Assembly: GCA_963730995.1 (NCBI GenBank)
Contig: CAVSUB010000013.1
Coordinates: 2,232,001 to 2,296,000, forward strand
From: CAVSUB01 sp963730995
Lineage (GTDB): Bacteria; Acidobacteriota; Vicinamibacteria; Vicinamibacterales; 2-12-FULL-66-21
DNA length: 64,000 bases
Direction: 5' to 3'
Shown here: positions 43,020 to 51,092 of the stretch, in pieces
Layout: the number at the start of each line of letters is the position of its first letter
How positions within the stretch are numbered: the first letter of the stretch is position 1
The notes under the pieces: generated by a model
What the model saw: only the letters and a program-made list of their open reading frames with translations
What the model was told of the DNA's origin: nothing
Databases searched by the model: none
Made by a program: the position numbers and the translations under genes

Positions 43020-45998
43020 TCAGAACGTCATCTTCACCGCCAGCTGCATGATCCGCTCACCGTTGCTCACGGTGGGACGCCCGAACGTCGTGCTGGGCGT
43101 CAGAGTCGTTCCAGACACGCCGTAGTACGTCGTGGTGACGCCAATGATGTTGTCGCGATTGAACAGATTGAAGGCTTCCCAAATCAGCTGCACGCGAGTG
43201 CGCCCGAGCGGCAGGTCGCGGGCAATTCTCGGATCGAACGTCACCACCGACGGCAGCCGGAACTGATTGCGTGTCGTTCCGGGCGCGATGTCGTTGGAGG
43301 CATTGCCGTCGTTGTTCAGATCGACGACGCCCACGCGTGCGGTGTAGGGCTGTCCGGATTGTGCGGTCAGAATGGCGCTGAACGACCAGTTCCTGACCAA
43401 GCTCGCCATGAACCCGTCGAGGCCGCCCGCGAGCCCGTTCGTACTGTAGAGGCCGCTCGCCACGAAACGATGACGCTGATCGTTGTTGCCGACGGTCCGA
43501 TCGGCATCAAAGTTCGCAGGGTTTGACGCGTACTTCACGTCGTCGCTCGAATTGCCGGGCACGACCGCCGTGGCGTCCGGAACGGTGTCGACGACCTTGC
43601 CCAGCGTGTACGCGACGCGCAGCTGCTTGTCTCCAGCGAATCGACGATTCAGCTCCAGCGTGAGGCCATTGAAGCGGGACACCGCGGTCGATTCGAACGA
43701 AATCACGCGCTGGAAGTTGGCAAAGGGCCGATCCGCGCCGAAGAAGGGATACGAGTAGGTCGTGCCGGTCCCCGCGACCGTGAACGCGCGCGCGCCAAGC
43801 GTGCCGATGTTCCGGTCGATCGACCGCGAGAGCTGGTCGCCGTCGACGAACAGATAGGTCGCGGTGACGGTCGTCTGCGCCTGGATCTGCCATTCGACCG
43901 CGGTATTGGCCTGCATCAGCCGCGCGTTGGCGAAATCCTTGTCGATGTAGAAGATGTTCGGCCGAGCCGCAGTCCCGGTGGCTGGGATCTTGTCGAAGTT
44001 CTGCGGGTAGGTCGGGACAGCGTCGCCGGTGAACAACAGCGACACGATATTGACGCCGTTGTTCGAGTGGGCAGTCCCGAGCATGATCGATGGCGTCCGT
44101 CCGTAGAAGAGTCCCCACCCGCCGCGAACCACATAGTGCCGTCCCTGAGGGCTCCACGCCAGTCCAAGACGCGGCCCGAAATTGTTCGTGTCGGCATCGA
44201 GCCGGCTCGTGTCGATGTCGGCGGCGGCCAGCTGCGCATCAGGATTTCGCACTGGCGGGGGGGCAGTCTTCATCAGGTCGTATCGCAAGCCGGCATTGAC
44301 CGTCAGATCGCGACCTGGTCTCCATTCGTCCTGCGCGAAGAGCGAGTACTCGTGAAGGTCCGGGTGCGTGACCTCACCGGTCGTGCCAGGGCCCGGAAAG
44401 TTCTGCTGGTACGATTCCGTCGCGGCGTTCGGTCGACCTCCAGCGAACGACGCGAGGCTCCTGAACGTGTACGAGCCGCTGAAGAATCCTGGAAAACGGT
44501 TCAGGATGTCGTCGAACTGCAGGTCGAATCCGCCCTTCAGTTTGTGTTTGCCCTGCACGAAGGTCGCCGTGTCCGCTATTTGCCATCGCTTGATCGTCGT
44601 CTCGCGAGGGCTGAAATTGTTACGGCCGATCGTCAGCACCGTCGTCCCACTCTGCTGGACGACGGCTTCGGGATCGGCCGTGTTCGCCTCACCAGGTTCC
44701 TCGTCGCGCGCATACTGGAACCTGATCTCGTTGAACAGCTTCGCGCTGAGGATGCTCGTCCACGCCGCATTGAACGTCCGCGTCTTTACGAGCGACGCGC
44801 CGGTGTGCTCGAAGGCTATCTGGGCGCCGCCACTCTCGAACCCCTCGCCGGTGAAGTTCTGATGGTTGTAACGCAGCGTGATCCGGTTTGCCGGGTTCAG
44901 CTCGTGGTCCGTCTTGACGAGGAAGACGTCCTGATCGAGCTTCCGCACCCAGCTGTCGGACTTCTGCTCGAGGCGTGCGATCCCCTCCAGCGTCGCCGGG
45001 TCACTCGGCGTCGTCGCGGGCAGGTTCAGGAAGACGACGTTCGGCTGTGTGTTCCGCTGCCCGTCGTAGTTGGCGAAGTAGAAGTCCCGATTGCGCCGGA
45101 TGGGCCCGCCCACCGTGCCGCCAAACTGGTTGTAGTGATATGGCGACTTCGGCCGGTTGTTGAGCTCGTTGATCGCGTTGTTCGCGTTCAACGCCTTGTC
45201 GCGGTAGAACTCGAAGGCCGACGCGTGCAGCTCGTTCGTGCCGGACTTGGTGACGACATTGATCACGGCCCCGCCGGCGCGGCCATATTCGGCGGAGAAC
45301 GAATTCGAGTTGACCTGGAACTCCTTCACCGCATCCTGACTGAACTGGTACGGAGCCCGCCCTGATCCCGTCCGGCCGGACGCCTGCCCGAAGAACGTGT
45401 TGTTGCTGTCCGCGCCGTCGACGACGAGGCTGTTGAGAGTGCCCCGCTGCCCGGCGAAGCTCAGGTCTCCGGAACGGGTGTCGCGGGTCACCCCTGGCGT
45501 CAGGAGGGCGAAGTCGATGAAGTTGCGGCCATTCACCGGCAGCCGCTGCACGGCAATCTCGTCGACGGTGGCGCTCACATTCGATCGGCTCGTCTCGATG
45601 ATCGGTGTCACGCCGCTCACCGTGATCGACTCGGCGACGGCGTTCACGCCCATCTCGAGCCTGAGAGTGATCGTCTGGCCGATCGTGACTTTGATCTCGG
45701 GCTGCTTCTGTGTCTGGAAGCCGGCCAGCTCCGCGGTCAGGCTGTAAACGCCGACCGGCAACAGCGGCGCCGAAAACACGCCGCTCGAGTCGCTCATGGC
45801 CACGCGCTGCGTCCCGGTGTCTACCTCGGTAATCGTCACGGTCACTCCAGGAAGGAGCGCACCGGACTGGTCAACGATTGTGCCTTCGATGGTTGCTGTC
45901 GCGCTCTGCGCGAACGCGGGCGCGACCGGCGCTACGAGAGCGCCCGCGGCGAGAACAGCAATGAAGAACGATCGAAATGCAGAGCGGTCGGCTGGCAT
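43020..45998 (-). CDS. TonB-dependent receptor, Oar-like with carboxypeptidase-regulatory domain
   Basis: A 992-aa outer-membrane protein: signal peptide 1-31; a carboxypeptidase-regulatory-like Ig domain at about 34-115 (ATIEGTIVDQSGALLPGVTV, LPVGVYSLTAELAGFQT); a plug domain (VDEIAVQRLPVNGRNFIDFA, DAVKEFQVNSNSFSAEYGRA); then a barrel, with FGGTVGGPIRRNRDFYFANY typical of the acidobacterial Oar-type family, ending in a Phe (QLAVKMTF). It would import or bind a large ligand, often oligosaccharides or peptides, with TonB energy. No partner lipoprotein gene adjoins it, so the ligand is unknown. Confidence 0.93.
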   Translation of the reverse strand: MPADRSAFRSFFIAVLAAGALVAPVAPAFAQSATATIEGTIVDQSGALLPGVTVTITEVDTGTQRVAMSDSSGVFSAPLLPVGVYSLTAELAGFQTQKQPEIKVTIGQTITLRLEMGVNAVAESITVSGVTPIIETSRSNVSATVDEIAVQRLPVNGRNFIDFALLTPGVTRDTRSGDLSFAGQRGTLNSLVVDGADSNNTFFGQASGRTGSGRAPYQFSQDAVKEFQVNSNSFSAEYGRAGGAVINVVTKSGTNELHASAFEFYRDKALNANNAINELNNRPKSPYHYNQFGGTVGGPIRRNRDFYFANYDGQRNTQPNVVFLNLPATTPSDPATLEGIARLEQKSDSWVRKLDQDVFLVKTDHELNPANRITLRYNHQNFTGEGFESGGAQIAFEHTGASLVKTRTFNAAWTSILSAKLFNEIRFQYARDEEPGEANTADPEAVVQQSGTTVLTIGRNNFSPRETTIKRWQIADTATFVQGKHKLKGGFDLQFDDILNRFPGFFSGSYTFRSLASFAGGRPNAATESYQQNFPGPGTTGEVTHPDLHEYSLFAQDEWRPGRDLTVNAGLRYDLMKTAPPPVRNPDAQLAAADIDTSRLDADTNNFGPRLGLAWSPQGRHYVVRGGWGLFYGRTPSIMLGTAHSNNGVNIVSLLFTGDAVPTYPQNFDKIPATGTAARPNIFYIDKDFANARLMQANTAVEWQIQAQTTVTATYLFVDGDQLSRSIDRNIGTLGARAFTVAGTGTTYSYPFFGADRPFANFQRVISFESTAVSRFNGLTLELNRRFAGDKQLRVAYTLGKVVDTVPDATAVVPGNSSDDVKYASNPANFDADRTVGNNDQRHRFVASGLYSTNGLAGGLDGFMASLVRNWSFSAILTAQSGQPYTARVGVVDLNNDGNASNDIAPGTTRNQFRLPSVVTFDPRIARDLPLGRTRVQLIWEAFNLFNRDNIIGVTTTYYGVSGTTLTPSTTFGRPTVSNGERIMQLAVKMTF

Positions 45999-46088
45999 GA
46001 CTTCCTCTCGATGAACAGCTTTGTCCTGAAACGAGAAGTATAGAGGGGGACGCCAGTTTCACCTATCTTGACGAGCTAGAATTGCTTG

Positions 46089-46928
46089 ATGTTCGCAAAC
46101 CTGGCGCTCGCGCGCCGCATCGACGAGGCTGAGGCTTCGCTCTCCACAGACATCGCAGATTCCATCATCCGGCGCGGGTCGGTTCCGGGCGCATTCAGCC
46201 AGGAGTTCGCCGGCGGCGTCGCTGTCTGCGGCGGACCGGTGTCTCCGATCACCAAGATCATCGGCGCCGGGTTCAGCGAGATTCCCGGCGACGAATCGTT
46301 CGCCGATCTCGAGACGCAGTATTTCCGCGTCGGAGCCAGCGCGCGGGCGGAAGTGGCGACGCTCGCCGATCCAGCGTTTGCGCAGCGGCTGACGGGACGC
46401 GGCTACATCCTGAACGGGTTCGAAAACGTGCTCGCGCTGCCGATCGACCCGGTCATGCGCGGTACCCCTCCAGTCCCGGCTGGCGTCACGATCGAACAGG
46501 TCGCCGATCAGCGGTCGTTCATGGACGTGATGATCGACGGCTTCGAGTCACCGGACACCGGCGTCGTCTCTGCACCTGGCGAACAGTTTCCTCGCGCCGA
46601 GCTCGAACGGACATTCGAGGACATGGCTGGCGCCCGCGGCTTCGTCCGCTATGTCGCCGTCCTCGACGGCGAAGTAGCCGGCGGCGCCACCATGCGATTA
46701 TTCGAGGGCATCGCGCAGTTGTGCGGTGCGGCGACGCGCCCGCGATTCCGACGGCGCGGGCTCCAAACGGCAATGCTGCACCTGCGGCTTCGCGAAGCGG
46801 CAGCGGCCGGCTGTGACGTCGCGATACTGACGACGGAACCGGGATCGAAATCGCAGGAGAACGGTCAGCGCGCCGGGTTCGCCCTGCTCTATTCGCGCGC
46901 GGTGTTGATCAAGCGGCCGCCGGTGTAG
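46089..46928 (+). CDS. GNAT-family N-acetyltransferase
   Basis: A 279-aa protein; ATG 46089 is preferred over an adjacent in-frame TTG at 46086. The C-terminal half carries the GNAT acetyl-CoA site: YVAVLDGEVAGGATMRLFEG, then LCGAATRPRFRRRGLQTAML containing the RxxGL motif, and ILTTEPGSKSQENGQRAGFA. The N-terminal half looks like a degenerate GNAT repeat. Acceptor substrate unknown. Divergent from the TonB receptor gene; convergent with the VOC gene. Confidence 0.88.
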   Translation: MFANLALARRIDEAEASLSTDIADSIIRRGSVPGAFSQEFAGGVAVCGGPVSPITKIIGAGFSEIPGDESFADLETQYFRVGASARAEVATLADPAFAQRLTGRGYILNGFENVLALPIDPVMRGTPPVPAGVTIEQVADQRSFMDVMIDGFESPDTGVVSAPGEQFPRAELERTFEDMAGARGFVRYVAVLDGEVAGGATMRLFEGIAQLCGAATRPRFRRRGLQTAMLHLRLREAAAAGCDVAILTTEPGSKSQENGQRAGFALLYSRAVLIKRPPV

Positions 46929-46948
46929 GGCGGGGTCTGCACTGTCCA

Positions 46949-47079
46949 GGAATTCACCTGAGTCGGGTGTGAATTCCATGAAGCTCCCAGCTATCAGCTC
47001 TCGGTTTTCAGCTCGCACCTCAAACAAGATCTAGCTGACGGCTAACAGCCGACAGCTACTGGACTCAAGTGAGCTTCAG
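46949..47079. repeat. Composite hairpin and AGC-word element between convergent genes
   Basis: GGAATTCAC (46949-46957) and GTGAATTCC (46969-46977) form a perfect 9-bp stem with loop CTGAGTCGGGT. In reverse orientation the loop reads ACCCGACTCAG, nearly the same as the 2374-2402 copy. AGC-type words follow (46978-47060), then ACTCAAGTGAGCTTCAG at 47063-47079, the arm type seen at 6480-6633. It fills the gap between the GNAT and VOC genes and reaches the VOC stop codon. Confidence 0.75.
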
Positions 47080-47450
47080 GTCTGGGCCTCGTGAGCGACC
47101 GGATGCGTCGGCTGGTAGAGTCCGATGTCCGCGCCACTCGGCAGCCGGAACGAAGTCCGGATGCCCCATCGTTCGGTCGAGCGGGGCGCGCAGGATACGC
47201 CCTTCGATTCGAGCGACCGCACCGTTGCCTCGACGTCATCGCACATCAGATACAAGACGGCGGACGCCGTGTCGGCCGGAGCAGCGGGATTGTCGATCGG
47301 ATGCAGCGCCAGCTCGCTCGGCGGCAGCCCGAAGATCAGCCATCCACGCCCGGCATCGACCCAACGGAATCCCAGGACGTCCCGGAAGAACGCGCGATCG
47401 GGGTCGGGGTCGGCCGTGTAGAGGAGGACGTGGGCGCCGGTGATCGTCAC
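47076..47450 (-). CDS. VOC (glyoxalase/bleomycin-resistance) family protein
   Basis: A 124-aa single VOC unit: GAHVLLYTADPDPDRAFFRD and VLGFRWVD, then ELALHPIDN and LYLMCDDVEATVRSLESKG, with C-terminal TSFRLPSGADIGLYQPTH. The His and Glu positions of the metal site are plausible but not certain. Its ATG overlaps the stop of the cytochrome-HhH gene upstream by four bases, so the two are translationally coupled. Activity unknown; members include glyoxalases, dioxygenases and resistance proteins. Confidence 0.88.
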   Translation of the reverse strand: MTITGAHVLLYTADPDPDRAFFRDVLGFRWVDAGRGWLIFGLPPSELALHPIDNPAAPADTASAVLYLMCDDVEATVRSLESKGVSCAPRSTERWGIRTSFRLPSGADIGLYQPTHPVAHEAQT

Positions 47451-47986
47451 TGGTGATCCTTCGGCGGTGTTGGCGGGAGTCCGCCGAAGTACAGCCGGTC
47501 TTTCTGCGTTTCGATCTTCTTGACGTCGATTCCGGGGACCTTCTTCAAGTCATCGACGTTCTTGAAGAGACCGTTCTTCTCCCGGTACGCGATGACCGCG
47601 GCCGCCTCCTTCCGAAGGAGCAGCAGCACGCTCTCGAGCTCGACCGAGGTCGCCGTGTTCACGTTCAGGGGCTTCGACGCCTCACCCAGGAAGTTCGTCG
47701 AGAGATAGTCCAGGATTGCCTTGAAGTCGTCGTCGGAGCCCTTGGCCCCCCGGGCGATCATGTCGCCAATCGTGGCTTCCCAGCCGTCGCGAGTGAGCCG
47801 GATCGACGCGGCGCGCTGCGGCTCGTGACAGACACCGCAGACCTTCACCATCTGATCCTTGCCGGGTCCGTCGGGGAGCACGACCTGCGCCGCCACCGGC
47901 TGCGCAATCGCGAAGCAGACCGCCCCCGCAACCAGCCCGATGAGGTGGCGAGCGGCACGTTCCAGCAAGTCCGTCGTTCTTCTCAT
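47447..47986 (-). CDS. Exported cytochrome c fused to a ComEA-like helix-hairpin-helix domain
   Basis: A 179-aa protein from ATG 47986, chosen because it gives a clean signal peptide (LIGLVAGAVCFAIAQPVAAQ). Residues 30-95 hold a haem site CGVCHEPQRAA and helices like quinohaemoprotein or c-type domains (WEATIGDMIARGAKG). Residues about 105-170 are a ComEA-type HhH unit (LNVNTATSVELESVLLLLRK, FKNVDDLKKVPGIDVKKIET). HhH of this type binds DNA in competence proteins, so joining it to a haem domain is unusual. Coupled to a VOC gene by a 4-bp overlap. Confidence 0.85.
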   Translation of the reverse strand: MRRTTDLLERAARHLIGLVAGAVCFAIAQPVAAQVVLPDGPGKDQMVKVCGVCHEPQRAASIRLTRDGWEATIGDMIARGAKGSDDDFKAILDYLSTNFLGEASKPLNVNTATSVELESVLLLLRKEAAAVIAYREKNGLFKNVDDLKKVPGIDVKKIETQKDRLYFGGLPPTPPKDHQ

Positions 47987-48209
47987 CTCTGAATCATAAC
48001 CAGCTTCAGCACAGTTGCTTCCCGTAGGCGTCCCGCCGCACTCGTCGCGGTAACCGACGGACTTCGCCGCGCTCCAGGAATGCTTACGAGCTCCGGTTAC
48101 AAGTCCCGGCCGCTGCTCCACGGCCCGGCTCAGGTCGACCCTCCTCGGCATCAGGCGCGCCAAGCTGGTAAACTACTGACTCCGAAGCCAGGCTTTCCAC
48201 ACGTATTTT
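47987..48209. other. 223-bp divergent promoter region
   Basis: No gene is supported in the gap between the cytochrome-HhH start and the receptor kinase start. Frames entering it from the left are upstream extensions without start-site support. No clear -35/-10 pair or operator was recognised. Confidence 0.4.
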
Positions 48210-51092
48210 GTGGCCCAAACGGTCGTTTCCCACTATCGCGTGCTCCACAAGCTCGGCGAGGGCGGCATGGGTGTCGTCTATCGCGCGGAAGATCTCCGTC
48301 TCGATCGCGAGGTGGCGATCAAGTTCCTGCGCAAGGAAGACAATACCCACGCCCCCTGGCTGACGCGCTTCGAGCGCGAAGCGCGCCTTGCTTCCGCGCT
48401 CACGCACCCCCACATCTGCACCATCCACGAGCTCGGTGAGGAGGACGGGCGTCCCTTCATCGTGATGGAGCTCCTGGAGGGACGGACGATCAAACAGCGA
48501 ATCGAAGAGGGTGCGCTGCCGGTCGATCGGGTGGTCCACTTCGGGGTCCAGATTGCGATGGCGCTCGAGGCCGCACACGCGCGCGGCATCATCCATCGCG
48601 ACATCAAGCCGGCGAACCTGTTCGTCACCCACGAAGATCACCTCAAGGTTCTCGACTTCGGCCTGGCCAAGCTGACCGATCGTCAGGCGGCGGCCACGAC
48701 ATCGGTCACGCAGGCCGGGGTGCAAACCGCGACGGACGTGGAGGTCACGGTAACGGGCGCGGCCGTCGGCACGGCCGCCTACATGTCGCCGGAACAGGCG
48801 ACCGGCGCCAAGGTCGACGGGCGCACTGACCTGTTCTCGTTCGGGAGCGTGCTCTACGAGATGGCGACGGGACGCCGAGCGTTCCCTGGCGACAACACCG
48901 GCACCGTCATCATGCGGCTGCTCAAGGGGGAGTTCATCCCGCCGCGATCGCTCAATCCGGCGATTCCCGAGCGGCTGGAAACCATCATCCTGCGCGCGAT
49001 GGAAGTGGACCCCAACCGGCGATATCAGAGCGCCGCCGGAATGCTCGAGGACCTGCGGTCGCTTTCGCGTGTCCTCGCGCCGGATGTCTCGTCGACCGCG
49101 AACGACATGGCCATCGCGCCGGCTGCCCTGCCGACCCGCAGGGATTCCCGCGTTCGCGGCTGGATCATCGGCGTCGCCGGAATCGTGCTGATCGCCGTGG
49201 TCGGCGGCTGGCGCTGGATCCGAACGGCTCCGGCGATCGAGCTCACGAACAAGGACAGCATCCTCGTCGGTGGCTTCGGCAACACCACGGGGGATGGCGT
49301 GTTCGACGAGACGATCGGGATGGCGTTGAAGGTTCAGCTCGGCCAGTCTCCCTTCCTGGACATCGTCCCTGACGATCGCGTGACCGACGAGCTGCGTCTC
49401 ATGCAACGTCCGAGCGAGGAGCGCCTCACGCACGATGTGGCACGCGAAGCATGCGAGCGGCTCGGCCTCAAAGCCATGCTCGACGGCACGCTCGCGGCGC
49501 TGGGATCGAACTACGTGCTGACGCTCAACGCGACCGATTGCCATAGCGGCGCGACTGTGGCGAGCGAGCAGAAGGAAGCATCGAGCAAGGAGGAGGTTCT
49601 GAAGGTGCTGGGACCGATGGCTTCCAGCATGCGAACGAAACTCGGCGAGTCGTTGCCTTCGATCAAGCGGTTCGACGTGCCGGTCGAGCAGGCCACGACG
49701 CCGTCGCTGCCAGCCCTCAAGGCGTACGCGCTCGGCATCGGCGAACGTCGAAAGGGGCACGAGATCGAGTCGATCGCCTTCTTCAACCGCGCCATCGAGC
49801 TGGATCCCGAGTTCGCCGCTGCGTACACGACGCTGTCCACGGTGTACGGCAGCATCGGCGAGTGGCGTCGCAGCGAAGAGTACGCGCAGCTGGCCTATGC
49901 CCGGCAGAAGCGAGTCAGCGAACGGGAGCGGCTCTTCATCACGTATCAGTACCACGATCGCGTCACAGGCAATCAGGACGAAGCGGTACGGACGCTGGAG
50001 ATGTGGAAGACCGCCTATCCGCGCGATTCCCGCCCGCCGAACGCGCTCTCGCTGATCTACAACCGGTTCGGGCGCTACGACAAGGCGGTCGCGGAAGCCA
50101 CCGAAGCGCTTCGGCGAAGCCCGGGGACCGGGTTTCCCATGTCGAACCTGGCATTCGCGTATCGTGGACTGGGCCGGTATGCGGACGCCCGCAGGGTCGG
50201 CGACGAAGCCGTCAAGCTCGAGGTGGCCACGGCACCGACGCGCCGGCTGCTCTACCAGCTCGGGATCATGATGAACGACGGCTCGGCGGCGGCGCAGATC
50301 GAGTGGTCGAAATCGGTGCCGCGCGAGTTCGATCTGATCGCAGCCCAGGCACAGGTGGCGTCCTTCGAAGGAAGGCTGCGCGACTCGGCGACTCTCTACG
50401 GCCGTGCGGCCGATCTCGCAACGGCGCGAAGCCTCAGCGGCACGGCGTCCGGATTCTGGGCGCACCTTGCGATGACGGAAGCCTTCTACGAGGAGCCGCG
50501 GCGCGCCACGGAGCGCGTTCGCACGATTGTGGCGCGCACGGCCAGCGCTGCCGAGAGCCCCGGGACGATCCCGAGGTTCAGGGCCGGCGTCGCGCTCGGC
50601 CTCGCCGGGCTCGGAACAGACGCACGGGAGCTCGTCGAGCGCGCTCGCCAGCGGTATCCTGAGTCCACGCTCACGCGCACCGTGTTCATCCCAACCTGCG
50701 AGGCGGCAATTGCCGTCGGGCGCGGCGCACCAAGCGAAGCCATCGCCGCGCTGGAGGCGGCGACACCGACCGAGTTCGGCACGGTGGCAGGCCTCGTGCC
50801 GACATTCCTTCGCGGTGAAGCCTACCTCGCGAAACGGGACAGCGAAGCCGCGCGCCGCGAGTTCCAGAAAGTGCTCGACCATCGAGGAGCCGACCCGTTC
50901 GCGCCGGTGGTTCCTCTCGCTCGCCTCGGGCTCGCCCGCGCGTGGCAGATGAGCGGCGACCTCGACAAGAGCCGGAAGGAGTACGACGAGCTTCTGCAGA
51001 TCTGGAAGAATGCGGACACCGATCTTCCGCTGCTCCAGCGCGCGCGAGCGGAACGCGCGGCTCTGAGCAGCTCCCACTCAACGACAAGGTGA
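48210..51092 (+). CDS. Receptor-type Ser/Thr protein kinase with periplasmic TPR domain
   Basis: A 960-aa protein from GTG 48210. Residues 9-280 are a PknB-like kinase with intact catalytic residues: LGEGGMGVVY, VAIK (K38), HRDIKPANLF (H129, R130, D131), DFG at 149-151 and GTAAYMSPEQ. One membrane helix at about 313-333 (GWIIGVAGIVLIAVVGG) leads to a large periplasmic part with a TolB-N-like region (DSILVGGFGNTTG) and TPR-type repeats (AFFNRAIELDPEFAAAYTTL, AVAEATEALRRSPGTGFPMS). Its stop overlaps the start of the next gene (GTGA). Ligand and targets unknown. Confidence 0.92.
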   Translation: MAQTVVSHYRVLHKLGEGGMGVVYRAEDLRLDREVAIKFLRKEDNTHAPWLTRFEREARLASALTHPHICTIHELGEEDGRPFIVMELLEGRTIKQRIEEGALPVDRVVHFGVQIAMALEAAHARGIIHRDIKPANLFVTHEDHLKVLDFGLAKLTDRQAAATTSVTQAGVQTATDVEVTVTGAAVGTAAYMSPEQATGAKVDGRTDLFSFGSVLYEMATGRRAFPGDNTGTVIMRLLKGEFIPPRSLNPAIPERLETIILRAMEVDPNRRYQSAAGMLEDLRSLSRVLAPDVSSTANDMAIAPAALPTRRDSRVRGWIIGVAGIVLIAVVGGWRWIRTAPAIELTNKDSILVGGFGNTTGDGVFDETIGMALKVQLGQSPFLDIVPDDRVTDELRLMQRPSEERLTHDVAREACERLGLKAMLDGTLAALGSNYVLTLNATDCHSGATVASEQKEASSKEEVLKVLGPMASSMRTKLGESLPSIKRFDVPVEQATTPSLPALKAYALGIGERRKGHEIESIAFFNRAIELDPEFAAAYTTLSTVYGSIGEWRRSEEYAQLAYARQKRVSERERLFITYQYHDRVTGNQDEAVRTLEMWKTAYPRDSRPPNALSLIYNRFGRYDKAVAEATEALRRSPGTGFPMSNLAFAYRGLGRYADARRVGDEAVKLEVATAPTRRLLYQLGIMMNDGSAAAQIEWSKSVPREFDLIAAQAQVASFEGRLRDSATLYGRAADLATARSLSGTASGFWAHLAMTEAFYEEPRRATERVRTIVARTASAAESPGTIPRFRAGVALGLAGLGTDARELVERARQRYPESTLTRTVFIPTCEAAIAVGRGAPSEAIAALEAATPTEFGTVAGLVPTFLRGEAYLAKRDSEAARREFQKVLDHRGADPFAPVVPLARLGLARAWQMSGDLDKSRKEYDELLQIWKNADTDLPLLQRARAERAALSSSHSTTR

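Noticed and set aside
48084..51077. 997-aa open frame antisense to the receptor kinase
   Set aside because: Low-complexity Arg/Gly/His shadow; kinase motifs are on the plus strand.
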